Shown here: positions 35,474-43,856 of the stretch, piece by piece | Numbering within the stretch: the first letter of the stretch is position 1 | Layout: the number at the start of each line of letters is the position of its first letter | Position numbers and translations under genes: made by a program | Notes under the pieces: model-generated | Told to the model about the DNA's origin: nothing | Databases searched by the model: none | What the model saw: only the letters and a program-made list of their open reading frames with translations | Origin: Pseudomonadota bacterium | GTDB taxonomy: Bacteria; Pseudomonadota; Gammaproteobacteria; Burkholderiales; Casimicrobiaceae | Assembly: GCA_018241785.1 (NCBI GenBank) | Contig: JAFEDF010000049.1 | Coordinates: 1-47,112 of the forward strand | Length of the DNA stretch: 47,112 nt | Direction of reading: 5' to 3'

Positions 35474-36922
35474 ATGCTCGCCCAACTGAACGCCGCCGCC
35501 TCGCTGCCGGAGATCGTCATCCTCGTGGCGGCAATGCTGGTCCTGGTCGTCGACCTCTTCATTCCGGACGACCGCCGGCACTTCAGCTACTGGCTGACCC
35601 AGCTCGCGTTGCTGGTGGCGATCGCCGTGACGCTGACGTCGGTGCGGCTCGAGGCGGTCACCGCGTTCAACGGGCTCGTGATCGACGACATGCTTGCCGA
35701 CTTCCTGCGGCTCGCGTGCTTCATCGCGGTTTCGATGGTGCTCTTCTATTCGCGCAGCTATCTCGTCGCGCGCGGAATGTTCCGCGGCGAGGTGTTCGTG
35801 CTGATGCTGTTCACGCTGCTCGGCATGCAGGTGATGATCACCGGCAACAACTTCCTCACCCTCTATCTCGGCCTCGAGCTGATGTCGCTTTCGCTCTATG
35901 CGCTGGTGGCGTCGTGGCGCGACCACACGGCGTCGGCCGAGGCGGCGATGAAGTACTTCGTGCTCGGCGCCCTCGCGTCGGGGATGATGCTCTACGGCAT
36001 GTCGATGATCTACGGGACGACCGGGTCGCTCGACCTCGCCACGGTGGCGCGGGCGATCGGTGCCCGCCACGACAGTCCGGCGCTGCTGCTCCTGGGCCTC
36101 GTGTTCGTCGTCGCGGCGCTCGCGTTCAAGCTCGCCGTAGTGCCGTTCCACATGTGGGTTCCCGACGTCTACGACGGTGCGCCGACCCCGGTCACCGTGC
36201 TGGTCGGCACCGCTCCGAAGATCGCCGCGTTCGCGATGGCCCTGCGGCTGCTCTCCACGGCGCTGCAGGGGAGCTCGTTCGACTGGCAGGGCATGCTGAT
36301 CGTGCTGTCGGTGCTGTCGATGGTGCTCGGCAACGTGATCGCGATCGCGCAGACGAACATCAAGCGGATGCTCGCCTATTCGACGATCGCCAACATGGGC
36401 TACATGCTGCTCGGGCTCCTCACCGCGGACCGCTACGGCTACTCGGCGGCGATGTTCTACGTGGTCGTCTACGCGCTGACCAGCCTCGGCTCGTTCGGGA
36501 TGATCATGCTGCTGTCGCGCGCTGGATTCGAAGCCGATCAGCTCGACGACTTCAAGGGTCTCAACCGGCGTGCGCCGTGGTGGGCATTCATGATGCTGCT
36601 CGTCATGTTCTCGCTCGCCGGGCTGCCGCCGACGGTCGGCTTCTACGCCAAGTTCATGGTGATCGAGGCGGTGATCAACGACGGCTTCGTCTGGCTCGCC
36701 GTCGTCGCCGTCATCACCTCGCTCATCGGCGCGTTCTACTACCTGCGCGTGGTGAAGCTGATGTACTTCGACGATGCGGCCGACATGCAGCCGATTACGG
36801 TGCGCTTCGACACGCAGCTCGTCCTCTCGATCAACGGGCTGCTGCTGCTCGTGCTCGGCATCCTGCCGCAGCAGCTGATCGCGCGCTGCGCGATCGCGCT
36901 CATGCACTCCAACTTCCCATGA
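35474..36922 (+). CDS. nuoN: NADH-quinone oxidoreductase subunit N
   Basis: A 482-residue antiporter-like proton-channel subunit. Signatures: YLGLELMSLSLYALVA, FKLAVVPFHMWVPDVYDGAPTPVTVLVGTAPKIAAF, and KRMLAYSTIANMGYMLLG. The last complex I gene. Its stop codon overlaps the start of a downstream aminotransferase (ATGA), so that gene is translated as part of the nuo transcript. Confidence 0.96.
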   Translation: MLAQLNAAASLPEIVILVAAMLVLVVDLFIPDDRRHFSYWLTQLALLVAIAVTLTSVRLEAVTAFNGLVIDDMLADFLRLACFIAVSMVLFYSRSYLVARGMFRGEVFVLMLFTLLGMQVMITGNNFLTLYLGLELMSLSLYALVASWRDHTASAEAAMKYFVLGALASGMMLYGMSMIYGTTGSLDLATVARAIGARHDSPALLLLGLVFVVAALAFKLAVVPFHMWVPDVYDGAPTPVTVLVGTAPKIAAFAMALRLLSTALQGSSFDWQGMLIVLSVLSMVLGNVIAIAQTNIKRMLAYSTIANMGYMLLGLLTADRYGYSAAMFYVVVYALTSLGSFGMIMLLSRAGFEADQLDDFKGLNRRAPWWAFMMLLVMFSLAGLPPTVGFYAKFMVIEAVINDGFVWLAVVAVITSLIGAFYYLRVVKLMYFDDAADMQPITVRFDTQLVLSINGLLLLVLGILPQQLIARCAIALMHSNFP

Positions 36923-38136
36923 CCGGTCCGCATCCGGCGCCGGCACACCGCCTGTCGCGGCGCGGCGATGCGCTCGGCACCGAGAACGCGTTCGTCGTGC
37001 TGGCCGAGGTCAACGAGCTCTCGCGCGCCGGGCGCGACATCGTGTCGTTCTGCATCGGGCAGCCGGATTTCCCGACGCCGGGCAACGTGCAGGATGCGGC
37101 GATCGCGGCGATCCGGGCAGGAAGGCACGGCTACACCCCTTCGGCCGGCATCGACGAGCTGCGCCGTGCCGCCGCCCGCGATCTCGCGGCGCGGCGCGGC
37201 ATCGACGTCGATCCGGCCGACGTGGTCGTCGCCGGCGGTGCGAAGCCGTTCATCGCGTACGCGATCGCGTCGGTGACCGATCATGGCGCCGGAGACGAGG
37301 TCATCTATCCGGTTCCGGGATTTCCGATCTACGAGTCGCAGATCGTCGCCAACGGTGCCGTGCCGGTGCCGATCTTCCTGCGCGAAGCGCGCGACTTTGC
37401 GTTCGACCCGGCCGAGCTCGAGGCGAAGCTCTCCGACAAGACGCGTCTATTGATCCTCAACTCCCCGCAGAATCCGACGGGCGGAATCCTCGACGCCGAG
37501 GCGCTCGACGCCATTGCGGCGATCCTCGCCGAGCATCCGCAGGTGTGGGTCTACGCGGACGAGATCTACTCGCGCCTCGTCTACGATGGCGCCTTCGCGA
37601 GCCTCGCGAGCCGGCCGGGGATGCAGGAGCGCACGCTGGTCGTCGACGGGGCGTCGAAGACCTGGGCGATGACCGGCTGGCGCCTCGGCTGGGCGGCCAA
37701 TCGGGCCCTCGCGCCGACGCTGACGCGATGGATGACGAACACCGAGTCGTGCGCGTCGCAGATCTCGCAGTGGGCGGCGCTCGCGGCGATCGAGGGTCCG
37801 CAGGACGCGGTGACGCTGATGCACACGCGCTTCCGCGAGCGGCGCGACCTCATCGTGCGCCTGCTGAACGATGTGCCGGGGATCACCTGCAAGAGCCCCG
37901 GCGGGGCGTTCTATGCGTGGCCCAACGTCACCGAGGCGTGCCGCATCGCCGGCGCGGCCGACTCGGAGGCGTTTCGCAAGGCGCTCTTGCACGAGGCGGG
38001 CGTCGCAGTGCTCGCCGACACGCATTTCGGCCGGCGCGTTCCCGGCGAGGGCCAGCACATCCGCCTTTCCTACGCGGCGTCGACGCAGGCGATCGAGGAG
38101 GGGGTGCGCCGCATCGCCGCGTTCGTACGGCGATAA
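36919..38136 (+). CDS. Class I pyridoxal-phosphate aminotransferase coupled to nuoN
   Basis: A 405-residue cytosolic fold-type I aminotransferase (AspC/AlaT-like). Seen: SPQNPTGG with the substrate-binding asparagine (about 181-188), VYADEIYSRLVYDG with the PLP-binding aspartate and tyrosine, and the Schiff-base Lys247 in VVDGASKTWAMTGWRLGW. Substrate could be aspartate, alanine or aromatic amino acids and is not decided here. The ATG at 36919 overlaps the nuoN stop by 4 nt. In many betaproteobacteria other genes follow nuoN. The gene ends 1 nt from the convergent HD-GYP gene. Confidence 0.9.
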   Translation: MTGPHPAPAHRLSRRGDALGTENAFVVLAEVNELSRAGRDIVSFCIGQPDFPTPGNVQDAAIAAIRAGRHGYTPSAGIDELRRAAARDLAARRGIDVDPADVVVAGGAKPFIAYAIASVTDHGAGDEVIYPVPGFPIYESQIVANGAVPVPIFLREARDFAFDPAELEAKLSDKTRLLILNSPQNPTGGILDAEALDAIAAILAEHPQVWVYADEIYSRLVYDGAFASLASRPGMQERTLVVDGASKTWAMTGWRLGWAANRALAPTLTRWMTNTESCASQISQWAALAAIEGPQDAVTLMHTRFRERRDLIVRLLNDVPGITCKSPGGAFYAWPNVTEACRIAGAADSEAFRKALLHEAGVAVLADTHFGRRVPGEGQHIRLSYAASTQAIEEGVRRIAAFVRR

Positions 38137-38137
38137 T

Positions 38138-39247
38138 CTAGTCGGCGAACTCGCGCATCACCATCTCGATCGCGGAGCGGTCGGAGACGAAGGCGTCGAC
38201 GCAGGTCGGATCGAACTGCCGGCCGCGCTGCGACTTGAGGAAGTCGATCCCCTCGTCGAGCGACCAGGCGTGCTTGTACGGCCGCTCGGTGACGAGTGCA
38301 TCGAATACGTCGGCGGCCGCGACGACCCGGGCGACGAGCGGAATGTCCTCGCCGTGGAGGCCGTTCGGATAACCCGAACCGTCGAAGCGCTCGTGGTGCC
38401 CGAGGGCGATGATGGCGCCCATCGACAGGTATTTCGACGGGCTCCCCTTCAGGATGTCGTAGCCCATCCGCGGATGGTTGCGCATCACCTGGATCTCTTC
38501 CGGCGTCAGCGGGCCGTCCTTCAGCAAGACCGAGTCCGGAATGCCGATCTTGCCGATGTCGTGCATCGGCGCCGCCACTTCGAGCACGTGCACGGTCTCG
38601 GCACCGAGGCCGAGACGGCGCCCGATCAGCGCCGAATACCGGGCCATGCGCAGCAGGTGGTTGCCGGTCCCCTTGTCGCGGAACTCGCCCGCCTTGGCGA
38701 GCTTGGAGAGGGTCTCGAGCTCGCGCTCGTGGATCTCGGCGACCGACTTGTCGACCTGGTATTGCAGCAGCCGCGCCTGGTCCGACAGCACGATCTTGTG
38801 CCGGCGCAGCTCGAGGAGGTTGGCGCAGCGCGCCCGCGTCTCGTGGTCGTCGAGCGGCTTGATCAGGAAATCGGTCGCACCGGCCTCGAGCGCGTCGTAG
38901 CGGATCTTGCGGTCGTCGACGACGGTGATGACGACGATCGGCACGTCGATGCAGTGAGGGAGCGCACGAAGGTGCTTGACGAGCTCGATGCCGTCGAACT
39001 CGGGCAGCTTGTAATCGGTGAGGACGATGTCGACGCGGTTGTTGCGCGCGTACTCGAGCGCGCGCGACGGCGTGTCGAAGAGTTCGAGGTTGAGCTTGCC
39101 GTCGATCTGACGAACGATCTCGGCGAGGAGCAGCCGGCTCGAGAACAGGTCGTCGACGATCAGCACCGTGTTGCGCTGGGCGCGCGCGAACGCCAGCTCG
39201 GAGATGACTCCGCTGGCGACCGCTACGGGCTTGGGTTGGGCCGACAT
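38138..39247 (-). CDS. Response regulator with HD-GYP domain (RpfG-like c-di-GMP phosphodiesterase)
   Basis: A 369-residue cytosolic two-component regulator. REC domain at about 27-145 with acidic pair Asp32/Asp33, phospho-acceptor Asp78 (LTDYKLPEFDG) and Lys129. HD-GYP domain at about 175-369 with His196, HDIGKIGIP (His228, Asp229), His257, and HHERFDGSGYP at 283-293. All metal ligands expected of active c-di-GMP hydrolases appear present. The ATG at 39247 has a GAGGA ribosome site; an in-frame upstream extension lacks one. No histidine kinase is adjacent. Confidence 0.94.
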   Translation of the reverse strand: MSAQPKPVAVASGVISELAFARAQRNTVLIVDDLFSSRLLLAEIVRQIDGKLNLELFDTPSRALEYARNNRVDIVLTDYKLPEFDGIELVKHLRALPHCIDVPIVVITVVDDRKIRYDALEAGATDFLIKPLDDHETRARCANLLELRRHKIVLSDQARLLQYQVDKSVAEIHERELETLSKLAKAGEFRDKGTGNHLLRMARYSALIGRRLGLGAETVHVLEVAAPMHDIGKIGIPDSVLLKDGPLTPEEIQVMRNHPRMGYDILKGSPSKYLSMGAIIALGHHERFDGSGYPNGLHGEDIPLVARVVAAADVFDALVTERPYKHAWSLDEGIDFLKSQRGRQFDPTCVDAFVSDRSAIEMVMREFAD

Positions 39248-39351
39248 CGAGTTCCTCGTGGAGTGCGCGGTTCGCCGACGGTGAAACCCGCCGCGGCGCA
39301 CTTGGTGCAAAGCAATAAGAGTGCCACCTGAACGATGTGGCGAACCGGCGG

Positions 39352-39497
39352 CGATTTGCGGTCAGCTTACCGCAATCGTGGCGCCGCGTGCCGGCCGCGG
39401 ATGAATGCAGTGATCGAACGCACAGAGGCTGTAGCGAAAGCCCCGCAGGGCTTGACGGCGTATCTGTCTACAGATGAGAATGCGACCGATTCGCATT
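39352..39497. promoter_or_regulatory. ftrA-like operon control region with three dyads
   Basis: In the 267-nt gap between divergent genes: dyad 1 at 39352-39378 (TGCGGT/ACCGCA, extended by CGAT/ATCG with a one-base bulge); dyad 2 ATCTGTCTACAGAT at 39462-39475; dyad 3 at 39479-39497 (AATGCGA-N5-TCGCATT). A candidate promoter TTGACG (39452-39457), 18 nt, GAGAAT (39476-39481) is covered by dyads 2 and 3, as expected for repressor sites. Dyad 3 has the length of a Fur box but only a poor match to its consensus. Confidence 0.45.
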
Positions 39498-39514
39498 GAC
39501 GTCGAGGTCATCGA

Positions 39515-40069
39515 ATGGACAAGCACCTGTACGCCACCGCTGCCGGCATCGCCGCACTGCTCGTCTCAGCGAGCGCGCTGGCCCTCGAGTACCCGATCGG
39601 CAAGCCGCACAACGCCGCCGGAATGGAGATCGGAGCGGTCTACCTGCAGCCGATCGACATGGAGCCCGCCGGCCACATGCGCAAGGCAGCCGCCTCCGAC
39701 ATCCATCTCGAGGCCGACATCCACGCGCTCGCCGACAACCCCAACGGCTATCCGGAGGGGGCATGGATCGCGTTCCTGCGCGTGCGCTACGAGATCACCA
39801 AGCTTCCCTCCGGGGAGAAGATCGACGGCGACCTCATGCCGATGGTGGCGAGCGATGGCCCCCACTACGGCGACAACGTGAAGCTCGCCGGGCCGGGGCG
39901 CTACAAGGTCAGGTACACGGTCTACCCACCCGACGCCCCGGAAAATGCGGCCGGACACGACTTCGGGCGCCACGTCGATCGCGCCACCGGCGTGCGTCCA
40001 TGGTTCAAGCCGTTCGACATGGATTGGGAGTTCACCTACGCGGGCGTCGGCAAGAAGGGCGGGTACTGA
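39515..40069 (+). CDS. Periplasmic iron-binding protein, P19/FtrA (Tp34) family
   Basis: A 184-residue protein with a Sec signal peptide (1-24). The mature part has the P19/Tp34 pattern: early MEIGAVYLQP, SDIHLEADIHA (His64, Glu66, His70), and MPMVASDGPHYGDNVKL (Met108/Met110, His117). In P19 and FtrA such His, Met and Glu residues bind copper and iron for ferrous iron uptake. The family partner is an FTR1-type permease, which is not found in this operon. First gene of a four-gene operon, with an inverted-repeat-covered promoter upstream. Confidence 0.9.
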   Translation: MDKHLYATAAGIAALLVSASALALEYPIGKPHNAAGMEIGAVYLQPIDMEPAGHMRKAAASDIHLEADIHALADNPNGYPEGAWIAFLRVRYEITKLPSGEKIDGDLMPMVASDGPHYGDNVKLAGPGRYKVRYTVYPPDAPENAAGHDFGRHVDRATGVRPWFKPFDMDWEFTYAGVGKKGGY

Positions 40070-40072
40070 CCG

Positions 40073-41323
40073 ATGGCCGGGTCCTTCGCGCGAGGCGCTG
40101 CCTCGATCGGCGCGGTGCTCGCCCTGGGCCTGCCGTGGCACGCCCACGCCGAAACCGAGCCATCCGAGTCACCGGACGGCATCGCCCTGAGGGTAATTCT
40201 GGTCGGCGTGGGGCAGGCGATCGACGGCGGCAGCGCCGATGCGGGGACGCACGAGGCGCGTGGCAATGGCCGCGGCGACGTCGTCGCGGAGTTTCCGGGC
40301 GGCACGATCGGTGACGCCGCGGGGAAGCTCGTCACCCATCTGCGCTTCGGGCAGGGCGGCGGGGTGTCGCTGCGCCCGACCTACACCAGCACGCCGAACA
40401 CGACCACGTTCGAGGCCTCGGACGGATCGCGCACGATCCATGTGACCGTTGCCGAGGCGTGGTACCAGCTCGATGTCCCCCTCTCGCGCGACGGCCCCAA
40501 AGCCGCGCCGCACGGGCGCCTCGAGCTCACCGCGGGAAAGATGGATCCCTTCGCGTTTTTCGACCAGAACGCCGTCGCGGGCGACGAGACGACGCAATTC
40601 CTCAACAACGTGTTCGTCCACAATCCCCTGCTCGATTCAGGTGGCGATGTCGGCGCCGACCGCTTCGGCTTTTCGCCCGGCGTACGTGTGCGCTATGCGA
40701 TCGGCCGCGACGACGCCGACAACTGGGGTGCCTCGGTCGGCATGTTCGGCTCGGGCAACGGGGCCGATTTCACGGCGTCGTTCGGCCATCCGTTCGTGAT
40801 CGCCCAACTCGATACGACGCGTTCGCTGGTCGACGGGCAGCCGGGCACCTATCGCGCGTACGCATGGACGAACGGCGCAGCTTCGGGCTTCGATGGCAGC
40901 CGCGCACGGCGCTCGGGCTGGGGAATGTCGATCGACCAGCGTATCGGCGACACCGCCACGCTGTTCGCACGCTTTGGCCACGAGACGCAGGGCAGCGACC
41001 GTACGCGCTTCGACCGGGCGCTTGCTGTCGGCGCCGAGCTTGGCGGCGGCTGGTGGGGGCGCGCGGCCGACGCCGCCGGACTCGCCTTCGGCCTCCTGCA
41101 TACGAGCAGCGCCTACGCCGGCGCGACTGCGGCCGATCGCGAGCTCGCCGGATACGCCGCATCCGGCGATGAAACGAGCATCGAGGCGTACTACCGCTGG
41201 CAGCTCGACAAGCGTCTCGAACTGTCGCCCGACGTGCAGTGGATCCTGCGTCCGGGCGGTGACGGTGCCGCGCCCGCTGCGTTCGTCGCCGGCGTGCGCG
41301 TGCGCGTGGCGCTCGAGCGATGA
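40073..41323 (+). CDS. OprB-like outer-membrane porin
   Basis: A 416-residue protein with a signal peptide (1-26, AHA). The mature sequence looks like a beta-barrel: alternating hydrophobic strands and a C-terminal RVRVALER. It carries carbohydrate-porin OprB-type patterns (GRLELTAGKMDPFAFFDQNAVAGDETTQFLNNVF; WGMSIDQRIGDTATLFARFG; LSPDVQWILRPGG). It starts 3 nt after the FtrA-like gene and overlaps the cupredoxin gene by 4 nt, so it is firmly part of this operon. It occupies a slot inside an Ftr-type cluster and may carry the metal or a metal complex across the outer membrane. Substrate unknown. Confidence 0.82.
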   Translation: MAGSFARGAASIGAVLALGLPWHAHAETEPSESPDGIALRVILVGVGQAIDGGSADAGTHEARGNGRGDVVAEFPGGTIGDAAGKLVTHLRFGQGGGVSLRPTYTSTPNTTTFEASDGSRTIHVTVAEAWYQLDVPLSRDGPKAAPHGRLELTAGKMDPFAFFDQNAVAGDETTQFLNNVFVHNPLLDSGGDVGADRFGFSPGVRVRYAIGRDDADNWGASVGMFGSGNGADFTASFGHPFVIAQLDTTRSLVDGQPGTYRAYAWTNGAASGFDGSRARRSGWGMSIDQRIGDTATLFARFGHETQGSDRTRFDRALAVGAELGGGWWGRAADAAGLAFGLLHTSSAYAGATAADRELAGYAASGDETSIEAYYRWQLDKRLELSPDVQWILRPGGDGAAPAAFVAGVRVRVALER

Positions 41324-41679
41324 CGGCGCCAATGCGCTCGTTGCCGCTCGCGGCCGCATTCATCGCCGTCCTCGCAGCGTCGGGCGCCGCCGCGCCGGTC
41401 GCGCACGCCGACGAGCTGCCGGCCTACGCGGTGACGCTGAAGGACGGCCGCATCGAGCCTGCGCGCCTCGAAGTTCCGGCAGGCAGGAGGATCAAGCTCA
41501 CGCTTCGCAACGAAGGCCCGGGCGCGGCCGAGTTCGAGGGCCGCAACGTGCGCGTCGAGAAAGTGCTCGCACCGGGTGCCGTGTCGTTCGTCGTGATCCA
41601 GCCGCTGAAGCCGGGGACGTATCGCTTCTTCGACGAGTTCCATCCGAACGCCCCGGACATGGAGCTCGTCGCGAAGTGA
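41320..41679 (+). CDS. Periplasmic cupredoxin-like protein (FtrB-like)
   Basis: A 119-residue protein with a signal peptide (1-30) and a Cupredoxin_1-type domain. The pattern FEGRNVRVEKVLAPGAVSFVVIQPLKPGTYRFFDEFHPN matches FtrB-type cupredoxins of ferrous-iron uptake operons. No cysteine is present, so it is not a blue copper site. His108, Met114 and nearby acidic residues could bind metal. In FtrABCD systems the cupredoxin is proposed to oxidise or hand over iron. The stop codon lies in the first unit of an 11-nt tandem repeat. Confidence 0.85.
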   Translation: MTAPMRSLPLAAAFIAVLAASGAAAPVAHADELPAYAVTLKDGRIEPARLEVPAGRRIKLTLRNEGPGAAEFEGRNVRVEKVLAPGAVSFVVIQPLKPGTYRFFDEFHPNAPDMELVAK

Positions 41680-41735
41680 GGCGAAGTGTGCGCGAAGTGT
41701 GCGCGAAGCGAGCGTGAAGTGGTCGCGAAGTGAGC
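41671..41735. repeat. 11-nt degenerate tandem repeat across the cupredoxin stop codon
   Basis: Six units of 10-11 nt (GCGAAGTGTGC and variants) start at 41671, 41681, 41692, 41703, 41714 and 41725. The first unit is the gene's last codons GCG AAG TGA. The array fills the whole gap to the ribosome site of the next gene at 41744. Several units contain TGA. Confidence 0.85.
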
Positions 41736-41743
41736 GGCCGAGG

Positions 41744-43159
41744 ATGACGGCCATCCCGATCATCCCGGTGCGGGCACCCGCGCCGCGCGGCATGCTCGCC
41801 CGCCTCGGTGACGCCATGCGTCGTCACCGGCGCACGGTCGTGATCGTCCAGTGGGCGGTCATCGCGTTCTATGCGGTGATTGTGACGGTGCCGGCATTCC
41901 TGCCGCTGCCACCCGACGGCGCGAGCATCGTCTCGAACTTCACGCTCTTCGCGCAGTTCGCCTTCTGGGGCGTCTGGTGGCCGCTCGTGATCGCGAGCAC
42001 GATGCTCGTCGGCCGCGCGTGGTGCGGGATATTCTGCCCCGAAGGGGCGCTGACCGAGTTCGCGAGCCGGCACGGACTCGGCCGGCCGATTCCGCGCTGG
42101 ATGCGCTGGGGCGGGTGGCCGTTCGTCGCCTTCGCGATCACGACCATTTACGGTCAGCTCGTCAGCGTCTACGAGTATCCGAAGGCCGTGCTGCTGATCC
42201 TCGGTGGCTCGACGCTCGCGGCGGTCGCAGTCGGCTTCGTCTACGGCAAGGGCAAGCGCGTGTGGTGTCGTCACCTCTGCCCGGTCAACGGCGTCTTCGC
42301 GCTGCTTGCCAAGGTTGCCCCCGTGCATTTCCGCACGGACGAGGCCGCGTGGCGGGCGCACCTCGGGCACACGCCGCGGGTCGATTGCGCGCCGCTCGTC
42401 GACCTGCGCCACCTCGCGAGCGCCTCGGAGTGCCACGCCTGTGGCCGCTGCAGCGGCCACCGTGGGGCGATTGCGCTCGCCTCCCGCTCGCCGAACCAGG
42501 AGATCCTCGCGCTCGCGCCGGGAGGCGTCCCCGCGCCGACTGCGCTGCTCCTCCTGTTCGGCGTCCTCGGCATCGCGACCGGCGCCTTCCAGTGGACGTC
42601 GAGCCCGTGGTTCATCGCGATGAAGCAGGCGCTCGCGGAGTGGCTGGTGAATCACGACGCCCCCACGCTCCTCGGCGACGGTGCACCGTGGTGGCTGCTC
42701 ACCCACTACCCGGAAGCGAGCGACGTCTTCACCTGGCTCGACGGGCTTTGCATCGTCGCCTACGTCGGCCTCGTGGCGCTCGTCATCGGCGGTGCGGCGT
42801 TCGCATCGCTCGCGGCGGCTGCGCGCGTTGCCGGCAATGGGCAGGTCGCCGGCCGGCCACGCTTCGACTGGCGCACGCTCGCGATGGGACTCGTGCCGCT
42901 CGGCGGAATCGGTCTCGTGCTCGGACTCTCGATGCTGACGGTGACGCAGCTTCGAGGCGAGCGCATCGTCATCGAAGGCATTGGCATGGTGCGCGCGCTG
43001 CTCCTCGCGGCCGGTGTCGGCTGGTCGGCCTGGCTCGGCGCGCGCATCGTCTGGCGCGCAAACGCAGGTGCGGCAGCGCGCTCGCTCGCCTCTGCACTGT
43101 ACGCGATTCCGCTCGCACTCGTGGCGTCGTCCTGGTATCTCGTGTTCTGGCGCTGGTAG
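41744..43159 (+). CDS. Membrane polyferredoxin, FtrD/NapH-like, with extra membrane domain
   Basis: A 471-residue inner-membrane iron-sulfur protein. Residues about 30-190 have helices and two CxxxCP motifs (Cys94/Cys98 and Cys175/Cys179), as in NapH/CcoG-type proteins. Cys215 and CHACGRC (Cys230/233/236) could ligate a [4Fe-4S] cluster. Residues about 258-471 add five or more hydrophobic segments. In FtrABCD the polyferredoxin (FtrD) passes electrons for iron uptake. FtrC is missing here, so the extra membrane part could matter. The ATG at 41744 follows a GAGG ribosome site. A start at 41699 would lie within the repeat. Confidence 0.88.
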   Translation: MTAIPIIPVRAPAPRGMLARLGDAMRRHRRTVVIVQWAVIAFYAVIVTVPAFLPLPPDGASIVSNFTLFAQFAFWGVWWPLVIASTMLVGRAWCGIFCPEGALTEFASRHGLGRPIPRWMRWGGWPFVAFAITTIYGQLVSVYEYPKAVLLILGGSTLAAVAVGFVYGKGKRVWCRHLCPVNGVFALLAKVAPVHFRTDEAAWRAHLGHTPRVDCAPLVDLRHLASASECHACGRCSGHRGAIALASRSPNQEILALAPGGVPAPTALLLLFGVLGIATGAFQWTSSPWFIAMKQALAEWLVNHDAPTLLGDGAPWWLLTHYPEASDVFTWLDGLCIVAYVGLVALVIGGAAFASLAAAARVAGNGQVAGRPRFDWRTLAMGLVPLGGIGLVLGLSMLTVTQLRGERIVIEGIGMVRALLLAAGVGWSAWLGARIVWRANAGAAARSLASALYAIPLALVASSWYLVFWRW

Positions 43160-43204
43160 CGGCACGCGCCGATCGCGGCGTGCACCGGGCATACACTACG
43201 GCTG

Positions 43205-43843
43205 ATGGTGGAGGCAGCCTGGAGGTACGCGCTCGCCAACCGCGCGATGTACGTCGACGCGGTCACGACGCACGTCCGCCTGTCGCTGCTCGCGCTGCTC
43301 ATCGGTGCGGCACTGTGCATCCCGCTCGGCATCTACGCTGCGCGCCGCAGGCCGCTGTGGCGCGAGCTCTCGGGCGTGTTCAATGCGCTTCGGGTCATCC
43401 CGAGTCTCGCGATCCTCTTTCTCGCCGTGCCCTACCTCGGGATCGGGTTCCTGCCGGCGCTCGTCGCGCTGGCCGTGCTCGCGTGTCCGCCGATCCTCAT
43501 CAATACCGAGGCGGCATTTCGCGGCGTCGACTCCGCGGTGATCGACGCAGCGCGGGGGATGGGCATGGATCGCCGCCAGATGCTCTGGCGCGTCGAGCTT
43601 CCGCTCGCTGCACCGGTCCTCGTCGCGGGTGTGCGCACTGCGGCGGTCGAGGTATTCTCGAGCGCCACGCTCGCGGCCTTCATCGGCGGCGGCGGGCTCG
43701 GCGATTTCATCTACCGCGGCTTCGCACTGTTCGAGCCTTCCGTGATGCTCGTCGGCGCCGTCTCGATCGCCGTCCTGACGGTCGGCGTCGAGGGTCTGTT
43801 CGCCATCCTGCAACGCGCGCTGGAAGCGCTCGCCCGGCGCTGA
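43205..43843 (+). CDS. Osmoprotectant-type ABC transporter permease (OpuC/YehY-W family), first copy
   Basis: A 212-residue inner-membrane permease with about five to six helices. The coupling motif is AARGMGMDRRQMLWRVELPLAAPVLVAGVRTAAVE, followed by STLAAFIGGGGLGDFIYRG, typical of OpuBB/OpuCB proteins. It begins a permease - binding protein - ATPase - permease cluster. The ATG at 43205 lies 45 nt after the polyferredoxin gene, with a bulged GC-rich hairpin (43162-43183) in the gap. No strong ribosome site is seen. Confidence 0.92.
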   Translation: MVEAAWRYALANRAMYVDAVTTHVRLSLLALLIGAALCIPLGIYAARRRPLWRELSGVFNALRVIPSLAILFLAVPYLGIGFLPALVALAVLACPPILINTEAAFRGVDSAVIDAARGMGMDRRQMLWRVELPLAAPVLVAGVRTAAVEVFSSATLAAFIGGGGLGDFIYRGFALFEPSVMLVGAVSIAVLTVGVEGLFAILQRALEALARR

Positions 43844-43856
43844 AGAAAGGAAGACC

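Noticed and set aside
39479..39497. Fur box upstream of the P19 gene
   Set aside because: The length fits, but the half-sites match the Fur consensus poorly; kept only as an unassigned dyad.
40073..41323. Second gene of the iron operon as an FTR1-type permease (ftrC)
   Set aside because: It has a cleavable signal peptide, beta-strand-like sequence and OprB patterns, and no REGLE-type motifs or transmembrane helices.
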